Below the pieces are notes generated by a model. The model was given only the letters and a program-made list of their open reading frames with translations, was not told the origin of the DNA and did not search any database. A stretch of 64,000 nt of DNA. It comes from Heliocidaris tuberculata (lineage: Eukaryota; Echinodermata; Echinoidea; Camarodonta; Echinometridae). The stretch lies in the NCBI GenBank assembly GCA_025618425.1, contig CM046846.1:3649355-3713354 (forward strand), given 5' to 3'. Within the stretch, counting starts at the first letter, position 1; each line of letters opens with the position of its first letter. Positions 1 to 13,479 of the stretch are shown here, in pieces. A program made the position numbers and the translations under genes.

Positions 1-523
1 ATACCTGTTGCTGGTCCAGATTCGGCTCATAACGTGACCTCGCAATCACGGCCTTTGGATTTCATTACATCTTTGCATGACAGCGAATTCGAACTTGTTT
101 AGTGAAGCAATATGATTTTCAATCGCGGTAATTGCATATAATTATGCTCTGGAACCAAATTACCCAATCCCCCCCCCCAAAAAAAAAAAGACACACACAC
201 AGAGAAAAAAGTTCGTCGCTGCGTGTGCCCGTTACTCTTTCCAGGAATCGCAGATTTTCCCAGTTTCCAAAAGATATATTTCGCCCTCCACCCATTCTGG
301 TAACCCTTGATTGCATCGAGAAAATATGTAATGGGTTATTTCACAGTTACAACGTGATTTTCGATATTAGAAGAAATCTAACAGCCTGACAATCTTATTC
401 TTCATAATATTTTCCACCCCAAAACATCGTGGAATGCATCAATTATCTTTGATTCTTAACTCTTAATTTTCAGTATTAGACGATCGCGACAAAGTTTTGT
501 TAGATTTATTGGTTGGCGGCTAT
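1..523. other. Intergenic, no gene seen
   Basis: AT-rich sequence with a short C-run followed by an A-run near 170-190. The open frames here are short, unsupported and overlap on both strands. Nothing recognisable is present. Confidence 0.6.
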
Positions 524-709
524 TCACTTCCATCTTCTTAGATCATAAGATGTCATTCGGGAATCTCCATAACAAAATCCAGTCCACTGCTTGATGTTGT
601 TAAACCAAGTGATACGTTGTCTACCTCTTTCGCGTTTCCCTCCTTTCATTCCTTCAAACTTCTGTTGTCCTCCTTCTCTTAGTAAATGTCCTGCATATAA
701 AGCTACCAT
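524..709 (-). mobile_element. Non-LTR retrotransposon, ORF2 C-terminal fragment
   Basis: The 61-codon minus-strand frame contains the pattern AGHLLRE ... GGKRERGRQRITWFNNI ... DLRRW. This resembles the extreme C-terminus of RTE/Jockey-like LINE endonuclease-reverse transcriptases, where a GH(I/L)xR block is followed by GKRxRGRQRxxWxDNI and a final RxxWR. No catalytic reverse-transcriptase motifs are present, so this is a 5'-truncated, dead copy. Its element boundaries were not resolved. The clade assignment rests on recalled family patterns and is not tested. Confidence 0.65.
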
Positions 710-2633
710 ACCTTTACTTTACAGCCTTCATCAGCTCCCTCCCCCTCCGCCCCCTCTCTCTCAATAATAGTCCTATCTCTTCCGTAGCAGCCACGTGAAC
801 ATATGAAATTTTAATTTTGTTGCTACGACTTTTTATGTGAAACTAAGTGTGCATAATTCTTTTTTATATAACTAAGGATTAGAAGTAAGACGTTTATCTT
901 TGCTGATTTCATGTGGTTATTCATATGTTAAAACATTTTTCAAACCATAAAATTTTTCTTTTGGACTATGTCTAAGAAAAAATCGCGAGCAGAGGAAATT
1001 GAGCAATGAAATGATGACTTTTGATATGGAAGGAAGTGTCTATTTGCACAAGAAGAAGAGAAAAAAGGAAAAACGTGAGAAGAAGATGAATACAATACTA
1101 AAAAAAAGGAGAGAAAATGGAATGAGAAATGAGAATGAAAGATTAAACAGTAGAAAAAATACCAGACGAAAATTGACAAAGAATAGAATGAGGTTTTACA
1201 CATTTCATACTTGAGAACAACAAACAAACAACCAAACAAAATAAACAAACAGGAGTTCTCACTCTTGAAACGACAACACCCATCAAGTTCCATCTTTCAA
1301 GAGTGCTCTTTGTTTCTTTTTATTGTCAATTAGCATTTCCCCTACTTTTAAGAATAAAGAGCGTGAACTACATGTACTTCGCGGTAGACGTGCACGGCTA
1401 TCACACAGCTAAGCTCAACGAATATAGTGCATGACCTTAGCTGGAGCAAAGTTTACGACTATATAGAGGTAAGGCATCTTGTCAAAATTCAAAATCCAGG
1501 GATGCTTAACCCCATCAAAAAAATACAGCACCAAAGTCGTCGTGCCGTTCATTAGCATGCAGTTCAAGGTTCAAGGCCCCTTATGATAACGGTAAGATAG
1601 AAGGAGCCAAAAATAAATTAGAAACATGCTGAACAAAAGAAATAAATAACATAATCTAACAAAGTAAGTAACTGACCTGAATATGATTTCTTATGAATAT
1701 GGTGGTCGTCGGATCATTGTAATTACCTTAACTATGGTTTAAGTCAGAGTACATAAAGATATATGTAGGAAGGTTGAAAAGACCATAGTTTTTTTTTTAA
1801 TAGGGCTCTCATCTGTTAAGTAAAACCTATTAATATTTACAACATTGGGTATATGGATATTACTTTCCCCCCAGTAAGATGTTTTTTCCCCAATGTTTTC
1901 TCTTTCCACCTATCTTATAGATAAAGGGAATATTCGAGCTTGCACTGTATAATAATGCAATGTGGAGAACTGTCCATTTAATTCTTTGTGAACTGGAAAA
2001 CGTCGTCTTTTTTAAAACCATCTCATCGATCTTGCTCGAGATCGTAAAAGAAAACAAACTAATCCTCTAGGACCGAGAGATGTTCCACTAAGTCTTATCT
2101 CATCATATAACTAGCGTTTAATAGCTACAGGATGAGAGCTTGGATTCTGCAGAGATGGCAAAAGTGCAATTTTCTTAGCAACTATTTGTTTCTCAATCTC
2201 AAATAAAATGTTTAGCGGTGTACTTAAGAACGTGTGACGTGGTGGGGTGAAATGAATGTCTTTAGAAAAATAATTTTATCAAATTCATTATGTTTCTATA
2301 AAATCGCGACGATGCGTTGGAAATCACGCATGACGGTTCCATGGAGCGCATTATCATTTTCACAATGTTTTGGAAGAAGAAAATGAAAATTAAAAACCCG
2401 GATTTGATATTCATGATCGTAATTCTTTTGTCTACCTGGTCGTAAAAATGGAGAGCATTAGGCTAATATCGAGAGAAATCCATCGCCTGAATGATAAAAC
2501 AACAAGTAAGATGACTAGGAAAGCATATGAATTCAAAGTTTATTATAAAAAAAACAACAAAACAAAACAAAAAACGCAGGGAAGAAAGCGAGCGAAGTCA
2601 AGACAATAGAACTTGCCCCCCCCCCCGCCCCCC

Positions 2634-2635
<2 letters not shown>

Positions 2636-2664
<29 letters not shown>

Positions 2665-2676
2665 AACAAAACAAAA

Positions 2677-2709
<33 letters not shown>
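2636..2709. repeat. (ACAAA)n / poly-A tract
   Basis: Repeated AAAAC units run into an uninterrupted A-run of roughly 30 bases, preceded by a C-rich run at about 2,616-2,634. Simple sequence that could be the decayed tail of a retroposon, although no body was recognised beside it. Confidence 0.85.
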
Positions 2710-2710
<1 letters not shown>

Positions 2711-5639
2711 ACGATATCCCAAGCGCTTGTCAACATTGTTTCTTGCTGGTTGGTGCATCGCCCTGTTAATGAGATCAGAATGTTGGACGTCAAAGAAAAT
2801 GGTAATATCATGCAGATAAAGTAAGAGTAAAAGAAAAATAATGAGAGAGGGAGAGGGGGGGGGGGGGAGTGGGGGTAGCTAGGAGAGGGAAAGGTGTTCA
2901 AATGAAGTAATGTTTATTAATGGAAATTGATTCGTTTGAGTATACTTCAAGTGTACCTTAAAGTTTCTTAGAATGAAATCTAAAACTATATAATGGAATA
3001 ATAGTAATTGCAGAAACTTGGCATTTTATTATTGTCATCTGATATATTACGACATGAAAAAATAAACAGGCTTCCCTCCGACAATCAATGCAATCAGATG
3101 AATGATAGCGGGCAATTCGGGAAACATCAGTATTATGTATACTTTGTTTTTTGTTTTTCCCGACGAAACTTAGTAAGTTAGAAAAAGGGATATAAGATCT
3201 GAAAGATGTATATGAAAATAGATCTTTATTAGCAATCAGCTAAAATCTTAGTTCCAAATATCATTTCACTCCTATAATATTCAAGAACAAAGTTTTACCA
3301 GATGTGCGTGTTTCACATTAATTTCTTGATAAACCCCTCCTCGTTATGCATTTGTAGACATTTTGCATCGTAACTTTTCTTTTCATTTAATTATGCTACT
3401 TTTTCTAATCTTATACCAAAAATCTAAAAGACTATAATATGACCACCTCCATGTACACCTGTGATTTATTTCGGATGATGACAAAATATTTACATACAAC
3501 TTGTAATACCTCGTTTTCTCGGGAAGAATCTTCATCCTTATCTGTCTGAAAGTATACAATAAAAGTGAAACTTAACATTTTTTTATCATCATTAAAAAAT
3601 GAAAGCATAATTTGAGAGAACTTTTGATTCCCTTTCTCTCCACCCCCCCCCCCTCTCTCTCCTTCTCTCTCTATTCTATTTTTTGTTTCGTTATCGTTAG
3701 CATCATCCATCATCCACTGATTTGGTTCTTTTTCTTCTTGTCTTCATATATGGAGCCTACCTTTACTTAAAATATAGAATTAGAACACAATTAGAACGCG
3801 TGTTTTGATCTCGGTACCCGAACTCAAACTTGGTCATCATCTCTCTGAAATGCGAGCTAATGAGAGCGGATTATTGCTAGAGGTTAGGGAGGGCATGATA
3901 TAATCCACTAATACACCAAGATAACCCCAGGACTGATATAGAGAAGCCAAGAATACCATAAACCCCCTCAGAATCTTGATTTAATATTCAAATCTTCCAC
4001 CAATCTTCCATTTTCCTCTATTATTTCTTTCTCGTTCTTCCCCAATCTAAATGCATTTATAAGACCCTCGTTTTTCTTCTGTCAACATTATTATCCGTCT
4101 TAATGTCCACCTAGCCTACGCTGCCAAGTGTCATGGCTATTATTTCGGATTTTTGCTTTCTCTTCGAAAACCCCCCTGACAAATTCAGAGTCTCTGAACG
4201 CACTAATGGCTAAGCACAGCTCACTAATCTCATTGACGAAGTGCCGCCGAAACAGCTTCCAACAACCCCATAGCCCAAAGATATGACACGCCAAAAACTG
4301 GCTCCTATTTTCCTTCTCTTCATATGCCTATCATCCATTTCTTCGCCTACTCTTCTCTCTTATCAACGTATAATTCATCATATTTTTAAAAATTTTCCTT
4401 CCTATATAAAAATTCTTTTTCTTTTTTCCCCCTTGTTTTCCATACCTTATATTGCTTTAGAGCTGATTATGTTTTATTGGTGTCCATTGCTAGGATTCGA
4501 CACAGAGCCCCTAAAATATTCATGTAAATTGGGCGGTTGGTGTGCCAGTCTTCATGGCGGGGGTTTTCGCGACAGATGCAGACTTGTAGGATCTTACTGC
4601 ATGAAGCCATGACGTGTCATTCTCCTGCCATTGTGCTTCCATACTTTATCTTACTTTGCCTAAAGTCATGTTTCAGTGGACCAGACATGTTCAATTTGCT
4701 GGTTACTATTTCTCAGCACCTTTACGGCTCTTATGCCATTGGAAACTGTTGCTTCATAATGCATAATAAAGAGAATTGGGGATAGTTTTAACTAATAACT
4801 AAAAAAACACACAACATTTGGGGGGGGGGGGATTTAGTTGTATGATTATTTTATTACCAGCGTTAAAGATAAAAAAAGGGCAAGAAGAGGAATCATGGTT
4901 ATCGAATCTGTATTTGGTTTGGAATGTTTTGAAAAGGGAAGAGGGACACAAATGCCCCCTCTGCCGTCATCATAAAACACACCGCCGCCCCTTCCCTTCA
5001 TTCTCTCTCTCTCTTTCTCTGCCATGTCTGCGGTCCTCTTTAAGTTATTCTGTATCTCTTTACCACCGTTTATAACGCGCTTTTCGTCAAAAATAATCAT
5101 TGTTGCTTGTAACAAGACAAAGTGGACTCTATTCCATCTAAGCAAGGGGTGCAAAAGAACACTCCTAGAACCAGACTCTATAGAAATGGACATCCTTTAT
5201 CCCAATATCGATTAATCGATGGAGCTATCGATCTTGAGGTGAGAAAGAGAAGAGTAAAAGGGATGTAGGCGGTTTAATACTCTCCTTACTGACTTGTTTG
5301 CGTTAATATTTCATGTGGACTTCCTAAATCTCAGATGATATCCAGTCTTCTGCATATAACTGTCTGCCAATGAAGCGAAGCGTGTATCGGGATAGGTTAA
5401 ACCTTGGTAGAATACTTTATGACATTTGTGCAAAACTAGGTATTCATCTTTTAATTATTTGTGGTTTCTTAGTCTGAGTTGTTACTATATATAGTTACAC
5501 ACATACACATGTAAATATTTTAAACGTTAGATGTCGATTATATCAGCGTATTATCATTGTTAGTGTATATCTACTGACACAGTTTTAAAAAAAATATCGT
5601 GAAAATAAAACATCTTCCTTCCCCCTCCCCTTCTCCCTT

Positions 5640-5653
5640 TCTCTCTCTCTCAC

Positions 5654-5690
<37 letters not shown>
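5640..5690. repeat. (TC)n microsatellite
   Basis: An almost perfect TC dinucleotide tract with short CAC interruptions. It creates spurious Ser/Leu- or Arg/Glu-rich frames on both strands. Confidence 0.9.
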
Positions 5691-5692
<2 letters not shown>

Positions 5693-6339
5693 CTCTCTGT
5701 GTTTGTTTGTTATAGTTTTTGTTCGCTTTCATCTCTCTCTTTCTCCATTTACTTCTCAAGATTAGGGTTGGTACGTGTTGTGCGTGCACAATATTATTAC
5801 TTGAACCCAAATGAAGCTATCGTATACTTATTTGATTGGATTATAATTATATCTCCTTCCGTTTCGAGACACGCCTACACAAAAATGAAAAATACATATA
5901 CATTGGAATATGTAATGAAAAACAAGAATTTATACAAATCATCAAATTAAGCTTTAATAATGAAATACAGGATGAATAATAATTTGTAATGACTTACGGG
6001 TACATCTTACAAACGGAGGAACGTGCGGGAAAGCATGGTTAATGGTTTGTAGTATACATGTTCATCGTAATATTGGAAGGAGATGTACCTTTCTACTCAG
6101 TGTCGATGGGTGAGTCCAGCCACTGAGGGGGCGTCGACATCATGGGGTGAGGGGGGGGGGGGGGGATGGAGTGGATTGGTCTCACTCACTGGATGAAATG
6201 CGAATTTTCAAGACCATTAGTTTGGTGGTGTTTGTGAGATAGGGTCGTAATCATCTCATTTTCACGTTCTTTTCCCCTCTTCCCCCTCTCTCTCGTTCTA
6301 ATTTTCTCTTCTTATTTTCAAAAATTAATTAAGGGCCAA

Positions 6340-6372
6340 GTACCCTGTACCCACTAGGGTACCCACTAGGGT
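6340..6372. repeat. Short palindromic tandem repeat (GGGTACCC)
   Basis: The unit GTACCCACTAGG is repeated and contains the self-complementary octamer GGGTACCC twice. It is followed by a G-rich stretch and, at about 6,660-6,680, by TGGGTACGCCACTG. Similar 'cgtagcca/gtacgccactg' words recur near 11.93 kb and 35.05 kb, suggesting a dispersed repeat family. Confidence 0.5.
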
Positions 6373-6834
6373 ACCCAAGGGGGCAGGGGCAGAGTGCCCC
6401 CCTGACATCTTTTGACAGAAAGAAGATTTTTTAAAACTTTTTTTTGTGTGTGCTTGTCAGAGAATTCTGGACTCCATAGAATACACCCCCTTCCCACGGA
6501 TCGACTTTTGAGGAGCTGGGGGATTTTTTTTTGCCCCCCCCCCCCCCCACCACCACCACCACTGAGCGAGTTTTGGAGGGCTGGTGAGAAGAAAAAAATA
6601 CGGGTCTCCCTCCAAGCAGAATTTGACAGTTGACAAAATTTGCTCCCCCTGTAAAAAAAAATCCTGGGTACGCCACTGCCTGTATCCCTGTAGCTATGCC
6701 ACTGTTGCTACTAGTCTGATAGAATAGGCGTAGCAAGGGGTAACAAGGAGGCCATGGCCTCTCTCCTGTTCATCCGCTAAAAAAAAAGGGTTATCCATGG
6801 TACTTAGGGGTCAAGACCTTAACCCTTCCCCTTT

Positions 6835-6852
6835 CCCTAACCCTAACCCTAA
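6835..6852. repeat. Interstitial telomere-like repeat (CCCTAA)3
   Basis: Three perfect CCCTAA units, flanked by degenerate CCTTACCC-type units up to about 6,878. TTAGGG is the telomere unit of echinoderms and vertebrates. The tract is too short to be a chromosome end and is internal. Confidence 0.7.
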
Positions 6853-7796
6853 CGCTTACCCTACGCCTACCCTTACCCCAGGTGTTTGGAGGTCACCCCC
6901 ACCCCTGTCTGACTACACCAGTGTCTGATAGCCTCTTTCCTTTTTTCCATTAGGAGGTGGGAACTCCTAATGAAATACATGATCGCATTAACAAGTTCAG
7001 ACCTTACTCAAACTGCCCTTGTCTTTTGTTCGTTAGCCGACATTACACCTGAAGAGATAGTGCGCTTCATGCCCTCTTTCACCATCAACATTATTGTTAT
7101 GAATCTATTTTAGGGAAAAAAATATTGAACATCGATTGTGCTAATGCACCATTATCATCATGATTAAAAGCTTTTATGCTGTTAAAAATTTATTCTTTTA
7201 AGTAACAATAACCATTTTTTGGGAGGCTCGGTCGGGTTACAATCGAACGCAAGGTAAAAGTAATTTCTGTTTGCTGCCAATCACTGCACTAGAAATGTGT
7301 ACCTGCATTTTCATCGCAACTCGCATCAACATCAAAATTTGATCCCAAACAATACTAAAACGATAGTAGGACTACATACAGAAAAGAAAGAGAAGAAGAA
7401 AGTAAACATAAAAAATAAAAAGGGGATGAATGAATAAGGATAAATGGTTAGCAAGAAGCTACAAAAGACTTATAATAAAGGATACCAAATAAAACAATTA
7501 AAAGCAAACGATATTGAGGGAGAACAAAGTGATGCCTCTCATTAATATACGAACAAAAGTTTGCCTCGTGAAACCAACCCTTAGACATTGATGAAGACAT
7601 CTGCGTCCTTCACCTTCTTAAGATGGGTATGACGTCACAATAGCATGTGGAGGTCAAGAACCGAAACGAATAACAGGTGTGATACTTGTATACACATCAG
7701 CTATTTACCACGAAAAGAGAAAATATTTTTTTACCATGGTAATCATTTCATTATAAAAGAAGATGTGATGTTCATAGAGCACTAAAGAATTTCATA
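6853..7796. other. Intergenic, no gene seen
   Basis: Apart from the degenerate telomere-like units at its left edge, this is AT-rich sequence without coding frames or recognisable motifs. Confidence 0.5.
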
Positions 7797-8372
7797 TTAA
7801 AGGAAAATGAAACCCCAAACTTGTATGCAATTTAACAGAAGCAGAAAAATCTTAGAAGCATATATCACTGAAAGTTTGAAGAAAAGCGGATAAAGAATAA
7901 AAAAGTTATGAAGATTTTAAAAACCTAAAATCGCTAAATGAAATTGGCAACATACTCATTATGCTAATGAGATGCTATGACGATTTTGTGCTCTCTCTTT
8001 ATAGGTAATAAATAAGAAAAATATCAGATTTCAGCTTTTAAACAAAGACAATTGAATTATCAACATTGTGCTTGAAATATATTGTGAGGAATGAATTTAG
8101 GAACACCACCTATAATAGAGAAATCAAATTTTCTAAGATATATTCAAGGAAAGTGAATTTTTACAACATTATTTGAATAAAAGGTTATTTGAAAGTATAG
8201 CACATTTACATCACATCATCTCATTAGCATTCATTTAGCGATTTTAGGATTTCAAATTTCAAAACTTTTTTGATTAGTTGTCCACTTTTCCTCAACCTTT
8301 CACTGATATGCTTCTTTGCTTTTTCTGCTTATATTAAAATGCATTTATTTTGGGGGTTTCATTCTCCTTTAA
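7797..8372. mobile_element. Foldback/MITE-like element with TTAA flanks
   Basis: Two arms of about 180 bases (left 7,797-7,982, right about 8,212-8,372) are diverged reverse complements of each other. The outermost bases are AGGAAAATGAAACCCC on the left and the complement of AGGAGAATGAAACCCC on the right. Each end abuts TTAA (7,797-7,800 and 8,369-8,372), which could be a target duplication of the piggyBac type. Both arms keep the word CCTAAAATCGCTAAATGAA. There is no coding capacity, so the element is non-autonomous. Arm positions were read directly; superfamily is inference. Confidence 0.75.
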
Positions 8373-9987
8373 CATGTTTAAGCAATTTCATTCCATTTAA
8401 AACTGAATAATCACATTAGACATTCCATGAAGTGGAGGAAGACAAATTTTACAAATTAAAACAAATTAAAACAAAATAAAATGAGGATAAGGAAGATCTG
8501 AATGAGAACAAGAATTAGATAAGGAAGAAAATAAAAAGAAAAAAACTGGGGGTGAAGAAGTACTAAGTGAAAGACAAATACGAGTACACGTTGAATACCA
8601 CCCCCCCCCCCAAAAAAAAAAAAGAAAGAAAGAAAGAAAAAAAAGAAAAGAAAAGGCAAGCTGTAAAATAAAATTGTTCGATATAATTTGTGCAAAAAGC
8701 TAGACATTGTAATAAGATCGCAGTAATAAGATCACAATATGTAAACTAAATGAAAAGAGATAGCAATTTCATACTTGCTTTTCTAGGTACTTGATTGAGT
8801 TTCTTTTTTCTTTAATGTAATATTTCAATGTAGTCAGAGTATGTGAAGTATGATAATCAAATTTTACAGTTTAGATTTATGTTGAATAAAGAATTGTATT
8901 TTTTTTAATGATTTTATAATAAGCTAAATAAAGCGTTTTCAATCTTGAAATTGCCACAAAAATCGTTTTTTAAAGCTCCCGTTGATTATCGATCAGAGGC
9001 ACCAAATTATAATCCAGTAAATTTTTGTTCTTCTCAAATTTATTATATTTTGTGTGTGGGTGTAATTTCAAGAGATTATAGTACTATTTCAATCATCTTC
9101 CTTTTATCAGTTTAGCAGTATCTAATGATATTGTCATGCCAAATCTCTTTCACTCACTATTTTATATCTCCCTTTTTACTCCTTTCTCCATTTTATATTT
9201 TCCCTTCCTCTTTTACTCCCCCCCCCCCCCCCCCCTCTCTGACCCCTTTCGTACTCTGGGTTAATGGAAAGAGATAAAACGTGAGCAAAAGAATATTTTC
9301 AAATAATGGCTTTGATGTGTAGGAGAAGCGTGGAAAATCCATATAATCATAATTTTATCCTTAAAATAGATATGTTCAGCCAAAAGTAACACGTGCGTAA
9401 ACATGGTAAAAGGAAAATGTAATAAGTTTTCCGTTGACTCGGGCTATAATGGGGTCTACTGTTTATGACTTTGTTTTTGTCCAATGTATTTATTGCCCTT
9501 CATGTTATATGACATTCCGTGTATACCAGGCATTGATAAAAGAATCTTAAAGCGTATTTCATACAAAATACAGCGCTTGATGCCTATGTATGTTTATGTC
9601 ATAACTTTTAAATGTTAATATGATACCTACCTCTCATCATTACAGAGAGTGTGAGAGAGAAAGAGAGAAGGAGTAGTAGGAAATGGAGGACAGATGGAGA
9701 GAAGGAATGGATGTATCATTTTATTAGTTTGAGGAAGGCTCCAGAGTAAACAACAAAAAATAGTAATAACTGTAACAAAACAAAAATACATATATATATA
9801 TATACACATGTAGTAGGTTGGATAAACTTTTTGGTAAAAGTGGCTGAATTTTCCCATGTGGCATCGTCCTGTCCGTCTACATTTTTTGTCAAAACTTTCA
9901 AATGGAGCGAGAAAGAAAAAGGACAAAAGAGAGATAGTAAGAGATAGACGGAGGGGATGAGAGAATTTAAGATAGTGAGAGGTAGAG

Positions 9988-9989
<2 letters not shown>

Positions 9990-10031
<42 letters not shown>
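9990..10031. repeat. (GA)n microsatellite
   Basis: Perfect GA dinucleotide tract inside a wider purine-rich block (9,640-10,060). The long minus-strand serine/leucine frames over this block are artefacts of the tract. Confidence 0.9.
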
Positions 10032-10034
<3 letters not shown>

Positions 10035-10277
10035 GAGAGAGAAAGGGAGAGGGGGGGGGTAGACGTTGATCGACAAAATGGGTTTGAAGAGAGAAGAAAA
10101 CATTTATGTCTTGGATTTGCACATGCACTTTGAAAGATCTCATTTGCAGTTGAGAAGTCGAGAACCAAAAAAAGTACACCCAGTACAAATGCAGAACTAG
10201 CAGATTGAAAAAGAGCCCTTTGCCATATTTAATAGACTTGCTCAATAGTGAATAATCTAATATACGTGTATATTGAA

Positions 10278-10330
10278 GTTTGCAGTTTGAAGTTTATTTG
10301 TTCCACTTTTACATTAAAACACTTTAGATT
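10278..10330 (-). mobile_element. Possible LINE 3' tail
   Basis: Read on the minus strand, AACAAATAAACTTCAAACTGC precedes repeated CTTCAAACT-type words. A polyadenylation-like AATAAA followed by a short degenerate tandem tail is typical of L2/CR1-like LINE 3' ends. No coding remnant was identified next to it, so the call is tentative. Confidence 0.35.
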
Positions 10331-12012
10331 TTACAAGCATAACTGTTAATTTCAAAACGTACAGGTAAAGAACTCAAATCAAGTATACAATGTACGGTAA
10401 ATATAGGTAGAAAGTTTCGAGAGATATATAATGCTTATTCTATATTTGAATCTAGTTTATTCCATAATCCATGTGTGTATTAAAGTGTACCGGTGCAATA
10501 CTACTGAAATACTCATCCTGAATAATTTAAACATGGTAGGATTATATACATGTATATAGATATATCTTTTAATGAAAAACAAACCAGTCACTTTAGCTTT
10601 ATATTTAACACTCATGTAAATACAATTCTTTCCTTTTGATTAATTAATATTTTACCAGTATATACAATTCTTAACTGCTAATAATATTCTCTACATGTTT
10701 TGGGACCTTATTTTATTATGTAAATGCCATAAAAACTGATGTTTCAATGCTATAATACTTTGTATGTTTTAATGTGAAATAAAATGTATACTTACAAATA
10801 TTATGTATTCACAACAATGTAAAACATGAACAAATCAGCCTTTGGCTGCAAGGCATTGTTTTTTATTTAAAAAACATTATTAGATTAGATTAAATTATTT
10901 CATAACTCTGATATCGTTTAGCATTCAACACAACAGGTGGTAAATGACTTAAGCTAAGTTAGGCTGAGAGCACCTCCCCCCCCCCCCCCCCCTTTCTTAA
11001 AAACGGACAAACAATGTTCGCGTCTTCCACTTTTTGCTGGTGTTATGGAAGACAGGCGGGGTATTTATTTCCCTGCTGATTCTTCACACTTGTCAATACT
11101 AAACAATAAGAGCAAAATATTGACGATTATGAAAGAAAAGACGCCTTTTGGTTCGCGTGCGGCTTTTGAACGCATTAGCCACGCTCGCTGCTCCCCAAAG
11201 CGTCGGCTGGAGGCTTGTTCGGCGATTCGATTGTTGGAACTCTGCAGTCACGCAGCGGGGCCGCTGATCAACTTCTAATAAAACCGAGATATTTGCTGTA
11301 AAGGCGGCTGTCTGGGGTATGTAAATGCCCCTGAATTGGGTGTTTTTATACAAAGAAAGGTCGATAACAATAGTTATTTATTGGTACTTGAGATGTTAAG
11401 TGTTATACATCGAGATGTCTGTTAACAAACTTGTTAAAGAGGTCAAAGAGGATTATAGGTCAATAATCAAAAGCTGACTCTTCGGAGGTCACTGATATAA
11501 TTTTTGAGAAGGAAGAAGACATAAATACGTATATTATTGATACCATCGATAAAGAATTCCTCTCATTTTCCTAAAGTATACACTTAATTTTCACCAAACC
11601 AGTTATGAGGCTTGTGAACTTGATCTAGAGGTGTGAACTAACTAATCTCAATCAAATTAATTTTTTTCTCACTATACTACATTGATTAGCAACCTCAGAA
11701 TATTCTGTGGACACGACTGTTCAAAATGATACAATGAAAAAAAAAATTAATTGAATGGGTTGATAAAATGGGCATATGGCCGCGTTTTCTCTGATAGTGC
11801 TGATTACAACAAATCTTCAGTTAATTAAAGGAACAAAGATATTTGAATTTTCTTTTCGTCCAAATTTTAAGCATTACATGCAACAAGTAAAATTGTGACA
11901 GATCATATACTCTTTATATCATAAATAGGTGGCGTAGTTACCGGGACATATTCACCAGGGGCATATGCCCCCTTATCGAATGGCAAAATGAAAGAAAAGG
12001 GAAGATGGAGCA

Positions 12013-12013
<1 letters not shown>

Positions 12014-12053
<40 letters not shown>

Positions 12054-12056
12054 CAG
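12014..12056. repeat. (GA)n microsatellite
   Basis: GA tract with a single AA interruption, followed by GACAGAGGAAGATAGACAGAG. Adjacent at 11,928 is GGTGGCGTAGTTACC, a word type shared with other dispersed repeats in the window. Confidence 0.9.
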
Positions 12057-13436
12057 AGGAAGATAGACAGAGAGAGGGATAGGGACATTTGGGAAGAAGA
12101 TAATATAAGCTCTTCCCATACCCTTCCAAGCTCGGTCGTCGCTTGGTCTCTCGTATTTCATCCATTTAGTAAGCCACATAGCCAACCCCCTCCCATGAGG
12201 GCCGTTGTCCCTTGAGTGACTGGACACAGGCTACGCCATAGCAAGCCCCCCCCCCCCCGCCCCCTAATAATGAAAACACTGATCATGGTGCAGATCAGTT
12301 CAAAACAAAATCGTTGATGAGATAACCTAATATGATTCTAGTCACCTGCTTTTGCTATTATTTAATGGATGCAAACGACCGTCTTGTCTTCTTTGGATTA
12401 GATGGAATGAGAAGAGATTTCGCGTGGTCGCTTTCATTTCAATTATGTCCGGTATATTGTGCTTTTATTGTTTAAGCACTTAGCCTTAAAGAGTTAGTGA
12501 AAGGGTGTAATATCAGATGGCAGGTGTCATTATATTCATTTGAATAATGGGGGTGTATCATTCGTATCCCAAGCAGCGCTACCCCAAGGATCACCCCACC
12601 TGCTCTCTGGCTTCTAATGCAAGCTCACCGCTTCCTGAAGCATTTGATAGCAGACGAAGCCATTCCTCTCCTTCCCATCATCCTAAGGAACGCGACGCCA
12701 AGATGATAATGTAGTCCCACTCGCTTGTTTCCGCGTCCTTACAACAAGCCGGTTTCCAACACCCGCCCTCCTCCTTTGTATGTTATTATTACACATCCGC
12801 GCATTGTTGTGCGTTTAGCAAGGGGGTACCGCTGAAAGTCAAGGTCACCAGAGTCGAATATTTCAACGCCGTGCTGTGTCAGAAAAAATGTCTACACCTA
12901 AATTAGTAGTACTAATAAACGCTCGAGTGCCGCCTTGATAATATAATAGCACACTATTACCCTGGATGAAAGATAATGACTGAATGAGCTCTTAGTTTTA
13001 TCGATTTCTGTGAGTAGTGCACGGCATGCATTAATAAAACAAACGAGCAATGCAACGGCGCGGAAATAAACGATTTACAATAATGAATAAATTAAACGTA
13101 TGAATTTGTTCAAAATGAAACAATGATTGTGAGGATCGGGTCTTAATGGAATTAATATGGTCGTTGCCACGGTTCTGCGTTTAATAAAACAATCACTTTT
13201 ACTATTTTGGAACTATTTTTAAACTGGAATATTACTGTAGCATTTATATCACATTTTAACAGAGATAATCATTGTGATTCTTAAATAAAATGACGTATAA
13301 AGCATTAAAAAATATCCCGGCGTATATAGTATCAATTATGATTAATACCATCATAGACAACTCCTTCCAAATTTATTTCCCGAAATTACGCTTAAACAGG
13401 ACTTCTATGGAAAAGGGTGTTCATAAAGGGGAATTC

Positions 13437-13438
13437 TC

Positions 13439-13479
<41 letters not shown>
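13437..13479. repeat. (CAA)n microsatellite
   Basis: About fourteen CAA units in a row. Frames across it encode only Thr or Val runs. Confidence 0.95.

Larger units (their letters stand above)
710..6339. other. Gene-poor AT-rich stretch
   Basis: No open frame here looks like a gene. Frames of 60-120 codons (for example 940-1,293 and 4,283-4,612) are low in complexity or have no recognisable domain. The stretch holds an ACAAA/poly-A tract (2.64-2.71 kb), G-runs (2.85, 4.82 and 6.15 kb) and a TC tract (5.64-5.69 kb). Confidence 0.5.

Noticed and set aside
9627..10245. Minus frames of 92-158 codons
   Set aside because: Driven by the GA/TC microsatellite; overlapping frames of similar composition.
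11045..11353. Plus frame of 77 and minus frame of 84 codons in GC-richer DNA
   Set aside because: No recognisable domain, and both strands are equally open. More likely an old repeat or regulatory patch.
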